NCBI RefSeq assembly: GCF_029887875.1 | Contig: NZ_JARXRM010000034.1 | Location: 1-53,642, forward strand | Source of the DNA: Luteimonas endophytica | Lineage (GTDB): Bacteria > Pseudomonadota > Gammaproteobacteria > Xanthomonadales > Xanthomonadaceae | DNA: 53,642 bases | Direction: 5' to 3' | Part shown: positions 24,315-32,363 of the stretch, piece after piece | How positions within the stretch are numbered: the stretch's first letter is position 1 | Layout of the letters: each line of letters starts with the position of its first letter | Program-made: the position numbers and the translations under genes | The notes under the pieces: model-generated | What the model saw: only the letters and a program-made list of their open reading frames with translations | Databases searched by the model: none | Told to the model about the DNA's origin: nothing

Positions 24315-27300
24315 TCAGGCTGGCGCGCGAACGCCCGGGCGCACGGCGGCGAGCGTCTCCGCCAGCCCCTGTCCGGTCACCGGCTTGCGCAGGAACGCGT
24401 CGAAGCCCGCCGCACGCGCCAGCGGTTCGGCTTCGGCGTCGGCGCGCGCGGTGATCGCCACGAGCGGCTGGGCCCGCCCCTGCGCGCGCAACTGCCGCGC
24501 CAGCGCCAGGCCGTCGATGCCGGGCAGGTCCAGATCCAGCAGCAGGACGTCGAACGCGTGCGCGGACAGTTCCATCAGCGCGGCCAGGCCGTGGGCGACA
24601 TGCGCCACCTCGTGGCCTTGCGCGCGCAGCAGCCCCGAGATCACCTCGGCCACGGTCGGGTCGTCCTCGACCAGCAGCAGCCGGAAGGCGCCCGCGGGCC
24701 GGGCCGCATCAGGCTGCGGCGCCTGCGGCGCGCTCGCGACCGGCAGCGGCAGTTCGACGATGAAGCGGGTCCCCTCCCCCGGCGCGCTGTCCACGTCGAT
24801 CCTGCCGCCCATCGCCGCGGCCAGTTCCTGGCAGATCGCCAGGCCCAGCCCGCTGCCGCCGTAGCGGGCCGCGGTGCGCGCGCCCTCGGCCTGTTCGAAG
24901 CGCCGGAACAGGCGCCGCTTCTGCTCCTCGTTCAGGCCCGGCCCGGTGTCGGCCACGACGAAGCGGAGACCGTCCGCCAGCCGGTCCGCGGCGAGCGCGA
25001 CCCGCCCGGCCTCGGTGAACTTGGTTGCGTTGCCGAGCAGATTCAGCAGGATCTGGCGCACCCGCACCGGATCGCCGCGGATCCAGCGCGGCAGGTCCCC
25101 GGCCACCTCGAGGCGGAACTCCAGCCCGCGCTGGCATGCCCCCGGCCCCATCAGCCCGGCCACGTCGTCGAGCAACTGGTGCAGATCGAAGGGCTGCGGG
25201 TCGAGCTGCAGCTTGCCGGCCTCGATCCGCGCCAAGTCCAGCGCGTCGTTGACCAGCCGCATCAGGTGATCGCCGGCGCGCTGGATCGACTCGGTGTAGC
25301 GCCGCTGGCGGCCGTCCAGCGGGGTCTCAAGCAGCAGTTCGCTCATGCCCAGCACCCCGGTCATGGGCGTGCGCACCTCGTGGCCCAGGGTGGCCAAAAA
25401 CCGGGTCTTCGCCTCCGAAGCCTTGCGCGCGACCTCGTTCTCGTGGCGGATCCGCTCCCAGACCATCCGCCGCCGCACCCGCCGCTGCCAGCCCAGCGCG
25501 CCGGCGCCCAGCAGCAGCGCTACCACCACCAGCAGCAGGGCCGACGCCCACCAGCTCCGCCACCAGGGCGGCGCCACCTCGAACGCCAGCTCCAACGGGT
25601 CCGACCACAGGCTCTGGGCGGTGCGGGCCACGATCTCCAGCCGGTAGCGGCCGGGCGCGAGCAGGGAGAACGCCCGCTCCCCGCTGGCCCCCACCTCCAC
25701 CCAGTCGCTGTCGTAGCCGTGCAGCCGGAAGCGGTAGCTGTTGTTGCGGGCGTCGTTGAAGTTGAGCAGCCGCGCGACCACCCGCAGGTCGCGGTCGCCG
25801 TGACGCAGGACGAATCCCGCGCCGGGGTCGAGCGCCTCGACCGTTCCGGCGCGGCGCACGCCGACGCTCTCGACCACCAGGTTGGGCACCGCCTCCGCCG
25901 GCCCGACCGCCGCCGGGTCGAACACCACCAGGCTGCCGGGGGTGGCGATCAGGATGCGGCCGTCGTGCTGGCGCAGCAGCGGCGGCAGGCGAATGTTCTG
26001 GCCCGGCAGGCCATTGCTGGCGCCGAACACCTGCACGGCCTTGAGCCGTGGATCCACCCTGACCAGCCCGCGCTGACAGGTCAGCCAGAGCAGTCCGGCC
26101 CCATCCACGGTGATCCCGTTGAACGGTACCGGCGGCAGGCCATGGCTGCCGTCGAGGACCTCGCGCAGCTCCAGCTCCGCGCCGTCCCACCGGTACGACT
26201 CGAGGCGTCCGTCGCGCACCAGCCAGACCGTCTCGCCATCGCCGGATGCGAATGCCACCACGCCCGGGCCGCCTGCTCCCGGCACCGGTTCGAACCGGCG
26301 CGCGCCCGCGTTCCACATCAGCAGCCCCTGGTCGGCCGCGACCCAGAGGCCACCGTCGGGGGCGCGCTCGATCGCGTGCACCATGGCGTTGGCGTCGAGC
26401 CCGCGGCCGTCCCCCGGCACCACCTGCTCGCGTACCCGGCCGCTGCGGTCGCGGGCCTGGAGGCCGTGGCGCTGGGTGGCCGCCCACACCAGTCCGTCGC
26501 CGTCCTGCGCCAGGCCCACATGCGGCCAGCCGATCGCCGCATCCACCGCGTCGAGATAGCTCCAGGCGCGCAGCTCGCCGCTGGCGCGCGCGAGCCGCGC
26601 CACGCCGCCGTAGTAGGCGAACCACACGTCGCCCCCGGCATCCTCGAGCACCGCGTCGGGAACGTAATCGGCATCGCGGTCGTAATGGACGTGCTCGACC
26701 TGGCCGGTCAGCGGGTCGAGGCGGTCCAGCACGCCGCTGGAACCGTGCAGCCAGACCGCACCGTCGGCGCCGGCGGCCATCGCGGTGATGTCGGCGTTGC
26801 CGAGGGTGTCCTGCTCGCCCTCGCGGCGCGCCAGCATCGCGAACCGGTGCCAGTTCGGCGGCAGGTACCAGAGCCCGGCGCCGTCGCTGGCGAACCACAG
26901 CCCACCGCCGCGGTCCTCCAGCACCTCGCCCAGCGCCGGCAGCACCGGGCCCTGCAGGACCTGGCTGTAGACCGGCACGATCCGCGCCTGCTCGCGGTCG
27001 CCCAGAGCGAGCCCGGCGCGGGTGTCCAGCCAGTAGAACCCGTTGCGGTCGCGGTGCAGCGGCGCGTAGATCTTGTTGCCCGGGACGCCGATCGCGTCGT
27101 CGTTCCAGCGTGCCGGCAGCACCCGGCCATCGGTCTCGCGCGAGTACACACCGAGCTGGGTGCCGATCCACAGCCGGCCACCCCGCTCGACCATGATGCC
27201 GTAGACGATCGAATCCTCGACGGCGCTCTCGGCGAGCACCTCGAAGCCGTCGCCGGCCCAGCGCGCCACGCCACCCTTGGTGCTCACCCAGAGCGCACCG

Positions 27301-27863
27301 TCCGGAGCCGTGCGAAGGTCATAGACGGTTGCGGAGGGCAGCGCGCGCGGGTCGTCGGCGTCCGGCAGGAAGCGCGCCACCGCCCCGCCGTCGAGCCGGT
27401 ACAGGCCGGTGTTCGAGGTGCCCGCCCAGACCGCGCCATCGGGCGTCGACGCCAGCGCGCTGATGCGATCGGCGGGAAACGGCGTCGCGCCGCCGCCGGG
27501 GATGGCCACACCCGCGCGCTCGCTGTCCAGCACCGCCAGCCCGGATTCGGTACCGATCCAGAGCCGGTTGGCGGCGTCCACGTGCAGCGCCGTGACGGCG
27601 TTGTCCGGCAGCCCCCGTTCGCGGCGCCAGACCCGGTGATCGACGCCGTCGTAGCGGGCCAGGCCATCGGCGGTGCCGACCCAGAGATAGCCGTGCTGGT
27701 CCTCGGCCAGCGCGTTCACGTTGTCCGACGGCAGGCCGTCGGCGACGGTGAGTTGCCGGAAGCGTGGCGTTTCGGGCAGGGCGGGCCGGCCCGGCGCGGC
27801 TGGCGCCGCCAGCGGCACCAGCGCGAACAGCGAACACAGCAGCCATGACATCCTGTCGAGCAT
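24315..27863 (-). CDS. Hybrid sensor histidine kinase with periplasmic reg-prop beta-propeller, copy 2
   Basis: An 1182-residue paralogue of the gene just downstream, with the same order: signal peptide (WLLCSLFALVPLAAPAAP), propeller repeats such as NVNALAEDQHGYLWVGTADGLARYDG, a Y_Y_Y domain, a transmembrane helix (ALLLVVVALLLGAGALGW), HisKA (GHEVRTPMTGVLG), HATPase_c (LLNLLGNATKFT, DTGPGL, GGSGLGLAI) and a receiver with Asp1110. The kinase and receiver halves are very similar to copy 1, while the propellers differ more, suggesting a tandem duplication followed by sensor divergence. The ATG at 27863 has GGGGAAGG upstream. The gap to copy 1 is only 77 bp, so they may be one operon. Confidence 0.92.
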   Translation of the reverse strand: MLDRMSWLLCSLFALVPLAAPAAPGRPALPETPRFRQLTVADGLPSDNVNALAEDQHGYLWVGTADGLARYDGVDHRVWRRERGLPDNAVTALHVDAANRLWIGTESGLAVLDSERAGVAIPGGGATPFPADRISALASTPDGAVWAGTSNTGLYRLDGGAVARFLPDADDPRALPSATVYDLRTAPDGALWVSTKGGVARWAGDGFEVLAESAVEDSIVYGIMVERGGRLWIGTQLGVYSRETDGRVLPARWNDDAIGVPGNKIYAPLHRDRNGFYWLDTRAGLALGDREQARIVPVYSQVLQGPVLPALGEVLEDRGGGLWFASDGAGLWYLPPNWHRFAMLARREGEQDTLGNADITAMAAGADGAVWLHGSSGVLDRLDPLTGQVEHVHYDRDADYVPDAVLEDAGGDVWFAYYGGVARLARASGELRAWSYLDAVDAAIGWPHVGLAQDGDGLVWAATQRHGLQARDRSGRVREQVVPGDGRGLDANAMVHAIERAPDGGLWVAADQGLLMWNAGARRFEPVPGAGGPGVVAFASGDGETVWLVRDGRLESYRWDGAELELREVLDGSHGLPPVPFNGITVDGAGLLWLTCQRGLVRVDPRLKAVQVFGASNGLPGQNIRLPPLLRQHDGRILIATPGSLVVFDPAAVGPAEAVPNLVVESVGVRRAGTVEALDPGAGFVLRHGDRDLRVVARLLNFNDARNNSYRFRLHGYDSDWVEVGASGERAFSLLAPGRYRLEIVARTAQSLWSDPLELAFEVAPPWWRSWWASALLLVVVALLLGAGALGWQRRVRRRMVWERIRHENEVARKASEAKTRFLATLGHEVRTPMTGVLGMSELLLETPLDGRQRRYTESIQRAGDHLMRLVNDALDLARIEAGKLQLDPQPFDLHQLLDDVAGLMGPGACQRGLEFRLEVAGDLPRWIRGDPVRVRQILLNLLGNATKFTEAGRVALAADRLADGLRFVVADTGPGLNEEQKRRLFRRFEQAEGARTAARYGGSGLGLAICQELAAAMGGRIDVDSAPGEGTRFIVELPLPVASAPQAPQPDAARPAGAFRLLLVEDDPTVAEVISGLLRAQGHEVAHVAHGLAALMELSAHAFDVLLLDLDLPGIDGLALARQLRAQGRAQPLVAITARADAEAEPLARAAGFDAFLRKPVTGQGLAETLAAVRPGVRAPA

Positions 27864-27953
27864 CGGCCTTCCCCGGTTGGCCCGGCCGATCCTCGCAACG
27901 CTGCATTGCGGGCGCAAGCCCGCCCGCCGCGCGCCGCCGACCGGCCAGGGCCG

Positions 27954-27959
27954 TAGAAT
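27954..27959 (+). promoter_or_regulatory. -10 box upstream of the yceI-cybB-yceI operon
   Basis: TAGAAT lies 25 bp before the ATG at 27985. Unlike the start-proximal hexamers, it leaves room for a short leader containing AGGAAAAG as ribosome-binding site. Confidence 0.5.
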
Positions 27960-27984
27960 CGGCGAATCCCCAGGAAAAGAGCCG

Positions 27985-28707
27985 ATGCCCGTCGCCCCCG
28001 CTCCGCGCCTGCTGCCCGCCCCGCTGGTCCTCGCGCTCGCGCTCGCGCTGGGCGCCGGCGCCGCCCGGGCCGAACCGCGGACCTATGCGCTCGACCCGGT
28101 GCACACCCGGGTCGTGTTCGCGGTGGACCATGCCGGCTTCTCGCGCGCGATCGGCACCGTGTCGGGCAGTACCGGAACCCTGGTCTTCGATCCCGAGGAC
28201 TGGTCCACGGCCAGGCTGCGCGCCGAGATCCCGGTGGCTGCGATCGACCTGGGGGACGCGCGCTGGAACCGCGCCGCGCTCGGCCGCAATCTGCTGGATG
28301 CGGAAGGGCACCCGGTCGCGGTGTTCGCCAGCGAACGGGTGGAGCCGCTGGCCGAAGACCGCGCAGCCGTCCACGGCACCCTCACCCTGCGCGGCGTCTC
28401 GCGGCCATTGTCCCTGACGGTGCGGCTGAACGCGCTCAAGCGCCACCCGCTGCCGCCGTTCCGCAGCACCGCCGGCTTCACCGCGGTCGGCACGCTCGAC
28501 CGCACCGACTACGGTATCGACGCGTGGGGCTCGATGATCGGGCGCACGGTCGAACTGCACATCGAGGCCGAGGCCACCCGCACGCGCGCCGCTGCCGCAG
28601 AGGCGATCGGGAACGGGGACCGGAAGGCCACCCCACCGCCGGCCGCCGAGGGGCCGCAGGCGTCGCTGCGCGATCGAACGCAGCGGCCACCGGAGCATCG
28701 CACGTGA
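27985..28707 (+). CDS. YceI family periplasmic protein 1
   Basis: A 240-residue protein with a signal peptide (LVLALALALGAGAARA, then EPRTYALDP) and a YceI lipocalin-like domain: YALDPVHTRVVFAVDHAGFSRAIGTV, FDPEDWSTARLRAEIPV, LTLRGVSRPLSLTVRL and DRTDYGIDAWGSMIG. YceI proteins bind isoprenoid quinone-like lipids in the periplasm. A proline- and charge-rich tail of about 45 residues follows the domain. The stop overlaps the start of the cytochrome b561 gene (GTGA). Confidence 0.93.
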   Translation: MPVAPAPRLLPAPLVLALALALGAGAARAEPRTYALDPVHTRVVFAVDHAGFSRAIGTVSGSTGTLVFDPEDWSTARLRAEIPVAAIDLGDARWNRAALGRNLLDAEGHPVAVFASERVEPLAEDRAAVHGTLTLRGVSRPLSLTVRLNALKRHPLPPFRSTAGFTAVGTLDRTDYGIDAWGSMIGRTVELHIEAEATRTRAAAAEAIGNGDRKATPPPAAEGPQASLRDRTQRPPEHRT

Positions 28708-29306
28708 CCTGGAAGAACACCGCCGACCGCTGGGGAGGCGTCAGCCAGCTGCTGCACTGGCTGGTGGTGCTGCTGATCCTCGGTCAGGGCGCCGCGGGGC
28801 TGTGGATGGTCGACATGCTCAACAGTCCCGACAAGATCCGGATCTACGCCCTGCACAAGTCGTTCGGCCTCACCATCCTGGCGCTGGCGCTGCTGCGGCT
28901 GGGGTGGCGGCTGTACGCCGGTGCGCCGCGGCCGCTGACGGGCGTGCCCGGCTGGCAGCGCAATGCGGCGCGGCTGTCGCACTGGCTGCTGTATGCGCTG
29001 CTGTTCGCGATTCCGCTCAGCGGCTGGCTGTTCAATTCCGCCGCCGGTTTCCCGCTGCAGTGGTTCGGCCTGTTCAACCTGCCGGCCATCGCCGCGCGCG
29101 ACGCGGAGCTGCGCGATCTGGCTGCCAGCGCCCACGAATGGCTGTTCTGGCTGCTGGTGGCGGTGGCCCTGGTGCACGCCGCGGCCGCGTTCCACCACCA
29201 TCTGTTCCTGCAGGACGCCACCCTGGCGCGGATGCTGCCGCGCGGCTGGCTGCGCGCCGGCCCCGGATCTCCCACCACCCTCGCCGAGGATTCCCGCGAT
29301 GCGTAA
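28704..29306 (+). CDS. cybB: Cytochrome b561
   Basis: A 200-residue di-haem inner-membrane cytochrome with four hydrophobic segments. Candidate haem-ligating histidines lie in SQLLHWLVVLLILG, YALHKSFGLTILAL, ARLSHWLLYALLFAIPLSGW and ALVHAAAAFHHHLF. The pattern RLGWRLYAGAPRP between helices 2 and 3 is typical. It would pass electrons between quinol and a periplasmic acceptor. The start is a GTG at 28704 overlapping the yceI stop; the 3' end overlaps the second yceI by 8 bp. All three genes are therefore one transcription and translation unit. Confidence 0.92.
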   Translation: MTWKNTADRWGGVSQLLHWLVVLLILGQGAAGLWMVDMLNSPDKIRIYALHKSFGLTILALALLRLGWRLYAGAPRPLTGVPGWQRNAARLSHWLLYALLFAIPLSGWLFNSAAGFPLQWFGLFNLPAIAARDAELRDLAASAHEWLFWLLVAVALVHAAAAFHHHLFLQDATLARMLPRGWLRAGPGSPTTLAEDSRDA

Positions 29307-29847
29307 GACCCTGCTGTTCGCCGCCCTGCTCGCATTCGCAGCCACGGCGGCGGCCACCGACTACGTGCAGGCGCCGGGCTCGAGCCTCGCGTTCGGCGGC
29401 ACCTACCAGGGCGAGGCCTTCAGTGGCGGCTTTCCCGGGTTCCGGACCACGCTCTCGTTCGACCCCGCCGATCCGGCCGGCGCGCGGCTGGAGGTGACCA
29501 TTCCGCTCGCCAGCGCCACCGCCGGCAACGACGACTACGACGGCGAACTGCGCGGTCCGGCCTTTTTCGACAGCGCGCGGTTCGCGCAGGCGCGCTACAC
29601 CGCCAGCGGGTTCCGCAGCCTGGGCGGCGGACGCTACGCGGCGGACGGAGTGCTCTCCCTGCGCGGCGTCGAACGGCCGGTCACCCTCACCTTCGACTGG
29701 ACCCCCGGCGCGCAGCCGGTCCTCGCCGGCAGGGCCACGGTGAACCGCCTGGAGTTCGGCGTCGGCGAGGGCGAGTGGGCCGACACCTCGGTGATCCCCG
29801 ACGCGATCGCGATCAGTACCCGGGTGGTGTTCCGCCCGGCCGACTGA
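29299..29847 (+). CDS. YceI family periplasmic protein 2
   Basis: A 182-residue second YceI-like protein with a clear signal peptide (MRKTLLFAALLAFAATAAA, then TDYVQ). The domain shows SSLAFGGTYQGEAFSGGFPGF, LEVTIPLASATAGNDDYDGEL, FFDSARFAQARYTASGF and LSLRGVERPVTLTFDW. Copy 1 and copy 2 are only distantly alike and flank cytochrome b561, suggesting that two lipid-binding proteins serve one membrane cytochrome. The last 35 bp overlap the convergent glutaredoxin-fusion gene. Confidence 0.93.
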   Translation: MRKTLLFAALLAFAATAAATDYVQAPGSSLAFGGTYQGEAFSGGFPGFRTTLSFDPADPAGARLEVTIPLASATAGNDDYDGELRGPAFFDSARFAQARYTASGFRSLGGGRYAADGVLSLRGVERPVTLTFDWTPGAQPVLAGRATVNRLEFGVGEGEWADTSVIPDAIAISTRVVFRPAD

Positions 29848-30508
29848 GGCCGTTCCCAGGCTCGTCCCAGCAGGCGCGGCGCCCGCCGGAGCCGGTCAGG
29901 CAGACCTCGTCCTGGCCGATGGCGAACCCGAACACGTCCCCGGAGCGCATCAGCAGCAGTCCCTCCCAGGTCGCGTCGTCGCTGCCCATCCGCAGCAGCC
30001 CCGGGCGCATTCCGCGGCCCCCGTGCGCGACCCCGCTGGCCGTTCGCAGGATCCGGCGCACGTTGGCCAGGTCGATGTCGCCCGGGGCGCTGGTCACGGC
30101 CTTGACGAGCACGATCCGTTCGACGCCGTCCAGGTCCAGCACCTCGCCCAGGCGCCGCCCGGCCCAATCGGCGGCCGGTTCGGTCATCGCGACCACGCCG
30201 TGATTGGCCAGGTCCACGTCGCCCGCCGCCGCCTCGGCCGTGCCGGCACCCAGCGGCAGTGCCGTCGCCACCGCCAGCGAAAGCCAGCGGCGCACCGCGC
30301 CGCGGTCGAACGGCCAGTCCAGCTCCGCGTCGCGCTCGCGGTCGCGCAGCACCGGCACGCGGACCCCATAGCGCGCCTCCAGCGCCGGGTCGGCGTCGAT
30401 GAACACGCTGTCGAACTCGGGAACGCGCGCCGCCGCCAGCTCATCCAGCGCCAGATCGCAAAGATGGCAGTCGTCGCGCTGGTACAGGACGAGCCGTGGC
30501 TGGGTCAT
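29813..30508 (-). CDS. DUF836 glutaredoxin-like domain fused to a predicted exported domain
   Basis: A 231-residue reading frame in two parts. Residues 1-77 are a DUF836/glutaredoxin-like domain: LVLYQRDDCHLCDLALDEL with a CxxC pair, then FIDADPALEARYGVRVPVLR and LDWPFDRGAVRRWLS. In relatives as I know them the protein ends about here. Here the frame continues with LAVATALPLGAGTAEAAA, which looks like a Sec signal peptide core. It then runs on with about 135 residues of unknown type (WAGRRLGEVLDLDGVERIVL, WEGLLLMRSGDVFGFAIGQ, CLTGSGGRRACW). An internal GTG at 30295 would give a separate secreted protein. Either a fusion by stop loss or two products from one frame is possible. Only 45 bp separate its start from sdaA. 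Confidence 0.7.
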   Translation of the reverse strand: MTQPRLVLYQRDDCHLCDLALDELAAARVPEFDSVFIDADPALEARYGVRVPVLRDRERDAELDWPFDRGAVRRWLSLAVATALPLGAGTAEAAAGDVDLANHGVVAMTEPAADWAGRRLGEVLDLDGVERIVLVKAVTSAPGDIDLANVRRILRTASGVAHGGRGMRPGLLRMGSDDATWEGLLLMRSGDVFGFAIGQDEVCLTGSGGRRACWDEPGNGLSRPGGTPPGY

Positions 30509-30541
30509 CGCAGGTACACCGGGCCGGCAGGGACGGGCGAG

Positions 30542-30547
30542 TAGAAT
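30542..30547 (+). promoter_or_regulatory. -10-like hexamer just upstream of sdaA
   Basis: TAGAAT ends 6 bp before the sdaA ATG at 30554; no ribosome-binding motif intervenes, which suggests a leaderless mRNA. Confidence 0.45.
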
Positions 30548-30553
30548 ACCCGC

Positions 30554-31936
30554 ATGGCAGTCAGCACCTTCGACCTCTACAAGATCGGCATCGGCCCCAG
30601 CTCCTCGCATACGGTGGGCCCGATGCGCGCCGCCGCGCGCTTCGTCGAGCGCTGGCTGATCGAGCCGGGGCGGCTGCAGGACGTGGCCCGCATCCGCGCG
30701 GAGGTGTTCGGCTCGCTTGCGCTGACCGGCCGCGGCCACGGCACCGACAAGGCGGTAATGATGGGACTGGAGGGGCACTGGCCGCACCTGATCGATCCCG
30801 ACGTGATCCCGCCTGCGCTCGAGCGGATCCGCGGCCAGGGTCGCATCCGCCTGCACGGCCGGCACGAGATCGGCTTCGACGAGAAGCGCGACCTGCTGAT
30901 GAACAAGCGGCAGAAGCTGCCTTTCCACACCAACGGGATGCGTTTCGCCGCCTTCGATGCCGAGGGCGCCGAGATCGCCAGCCGCGACTACTACTCGGTC
31001 GGCGGCGGCTTCGTGGTCAACCAGGACGAGGCCGCCGAGGACCGCATCGTCGCCGACACCACCAGGGTGCCCTACCCCTTCTCCAGCGGCGACGAACTGC
31101 TGCAGCGTGCGCGCGACAACCGCATCACCGTCGCCCAGCTGATGTTCGCCAACGAACAGTGCTGGCGCAGCGCCGAGGAGATCCGCGACGGCCTGCGCGC
31201 ACTGTGGGCGGCGATGCGCGCCTGCGTGGAGCGCGGCATCCGCCAGACCGGCACCCTGCCCGGCGGGCTGCACGTGACCCGGCGCGCGCCGATGCTGTAC
31301 CAGGAACTGTCGACGCGGCCCGAGGCGGCGCTGGCCGACCCGCTGGACGTGCTCGACTGGGTCAACCTGTTCGCGCTGGCGGTCAACGAGGAGAACGCCG
31401 CCGGCGGCCGCGTGGTCACCGCGCCGACCAACGGCGCGGCCGGGATCATCCCCGCGGTGCTGCACTACTACGATCGCTTCGTTCCCGGCGCCACCGAGCA
31501 GGGCGTCTTCGATTTCCTGCTCACCGCGGCCGCGGTCGGCATCCTCTACAAGGAGAACGCATCGATCTCCGGCGCCGAGGTCGGCTGCCAGGGCGAGGTC
31601 GGCGTGGCATGCTCCATGGCCGCCGCCGGCCTGACCGCGGCGCTGGGCGGCGATCCGGGCCAGATCGAGAACGCCGCCGAGATCGGCATGGAGCACAACC
31701 TCGGGCTGACCTGCGACCCGATCGGCGGGCTGGTGCAGATCCCCTGCATCGAGCGCAACGCGATGGGGGCGGTCAAGGCGATCAACGCCACGCGCATGGC
31801 CATGCGCGGCGACGGCAAGCACAAGGTCAGCCTGGACAAGGTGATCAAGACCATGCGCGAGACCGGCCGCGACATGCGCGACAAGTACAAGGAAACGTCC
31901 CGCGGCGGTCTCGCGGTGAACGTGATCGAGTGCTGA
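30554..31936 (+). CDS. sdaA: L-serine dehydratase (ammonia-lyase), single-chain iron-sulfur type
   Basis: A 460-residue [4Fe-4S] enzyme that deaminates L-serine to pyruvate. It starts [22 protein letters not shown], the beta-domain signature, and continues with [13 protein letters not shown]. The alpha domain shows [24 protein letters not shown] and [17 protein letters not shown]. Cluster-ligating cysteines are likely those in [11 protein letters not shown] and [14 protein letters not shown]. The C-terminus ends VNVIEC, as in related enzymes. Length is that of the fused alpha-beta form. The next gene begins 8 bp after its stop. Confidence 0.96.
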   Translation: MAVSTFDLYKIGIGPSSSHTVGPMRAAARFVERWLIEPGRLQDVARIRAEVFGSLALTGRGHGTDKAVMMGLEGHWPHLIDPDVIPPALERIRGQGRIRLHGRHEIGFDEKRDLLMNKRQKLPFHTNGMRFAAFDAEGAEIASRDYYSVGGGFVVNQDEAAEDRIVADTTRVPYPFSSGDELLQRARDNRITVAQLMFANEQCWRSAEEIRDGLRALWAAMRACVERGIRQTGTLPGGLHVTRRAPMLYQELSTRPEAALADPLDVLDWVNLFALAVNEENAAGGRVVTAPTNGAAGIIPAVLHYYDRFVPGATEQGVFDFLLTAAAVGILYKENASISGAEVGCQGEVGVACSMAAAGLTAALGGDPGQIENAAEIGMEHNLGLTCDPIGGLVQIPCIERNAMGAVKAINATRMAMRGDGKHKVSLDKVIKTMRETGRDMRDKYKETSRGGLAVNVIEC

Positions 31937-31943
31937 GCGACGC

Positions 31944-32333
31944 ATGGTGACGATCGGCGAGCCGCTGGTTCAGCTCATCGGCTGGTGCATCCAGGCGCTG
32001 GAGATGCTGGGCGTGGCGGTGATCATCGGTGGTTTCGTGTTCGCCGCCGCGCGCTGGCCGTTCGAGCTCCGGGCCGGCACCGGCCACCAGGCCTATCTCG
32101 CCTTCCGCATGCACAGCGTGCGCGGGCTGATCCTCGGCCTGGAGTTTCTGGTGGCGGCGGACATCATCCGGACGATCGCCATCGAGTACACCTTCGAAAG
32201 CCTGATGATGCTCGGCGCGATGGTGCTGATCCGCACGTTCCTGGTCTTCGCCCTGCACCTCGAGGTCGAGGGCCGGTGGCCGTGGCGCGCCGGCCCGGAG
32301 GGCGCCGAAACCCCGCCCCGCCCGCGGGACTGA
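31944..32333 (+). CDS. DUF1622 family membrane protein
   Basis: A 129-residue protein with three likely membrane helices (LEMLGVAVIIGGFVFAAARW, ILGLEFLVAADIIRTIAI and MMLGAMVLIRTFLVFALHLE). LEFLVAADIIRTI and the RTFLVF pattern match the DUF1622 family. It begins just after sdaA and may be read from the same mRNA, but no functional link is known. The C-terminal tail is rich in Pro, Glu and Arg. Confidence 0.85.
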   Translation: MVTIGEPLVQLIGWCIQALEMLGVAVIIGGFVFAAARWPFELRAGTGHQAYLAFRMHSVRGLILGLEFLVAADIIRTIAIEYTFESLMMLGAMVLIRTFLVFALHLEVEGRWPWRAGPEGAETPPRPRD

Positions 32334-32363
32334 GCGCGGCAGGCCGCCCGTGCCTCGTCCCCA

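Noticed and set aside
24240..27848. A 1202-codon open frame on the plus strand opposite the second hybrid kinase.
   Set aside because: It is a mirror of GC-rich codon bias: the protein is rich in Arg, Gln, His and Ala, lacks recognisable domains, and the minus strand encodes a full multidomain kinase.
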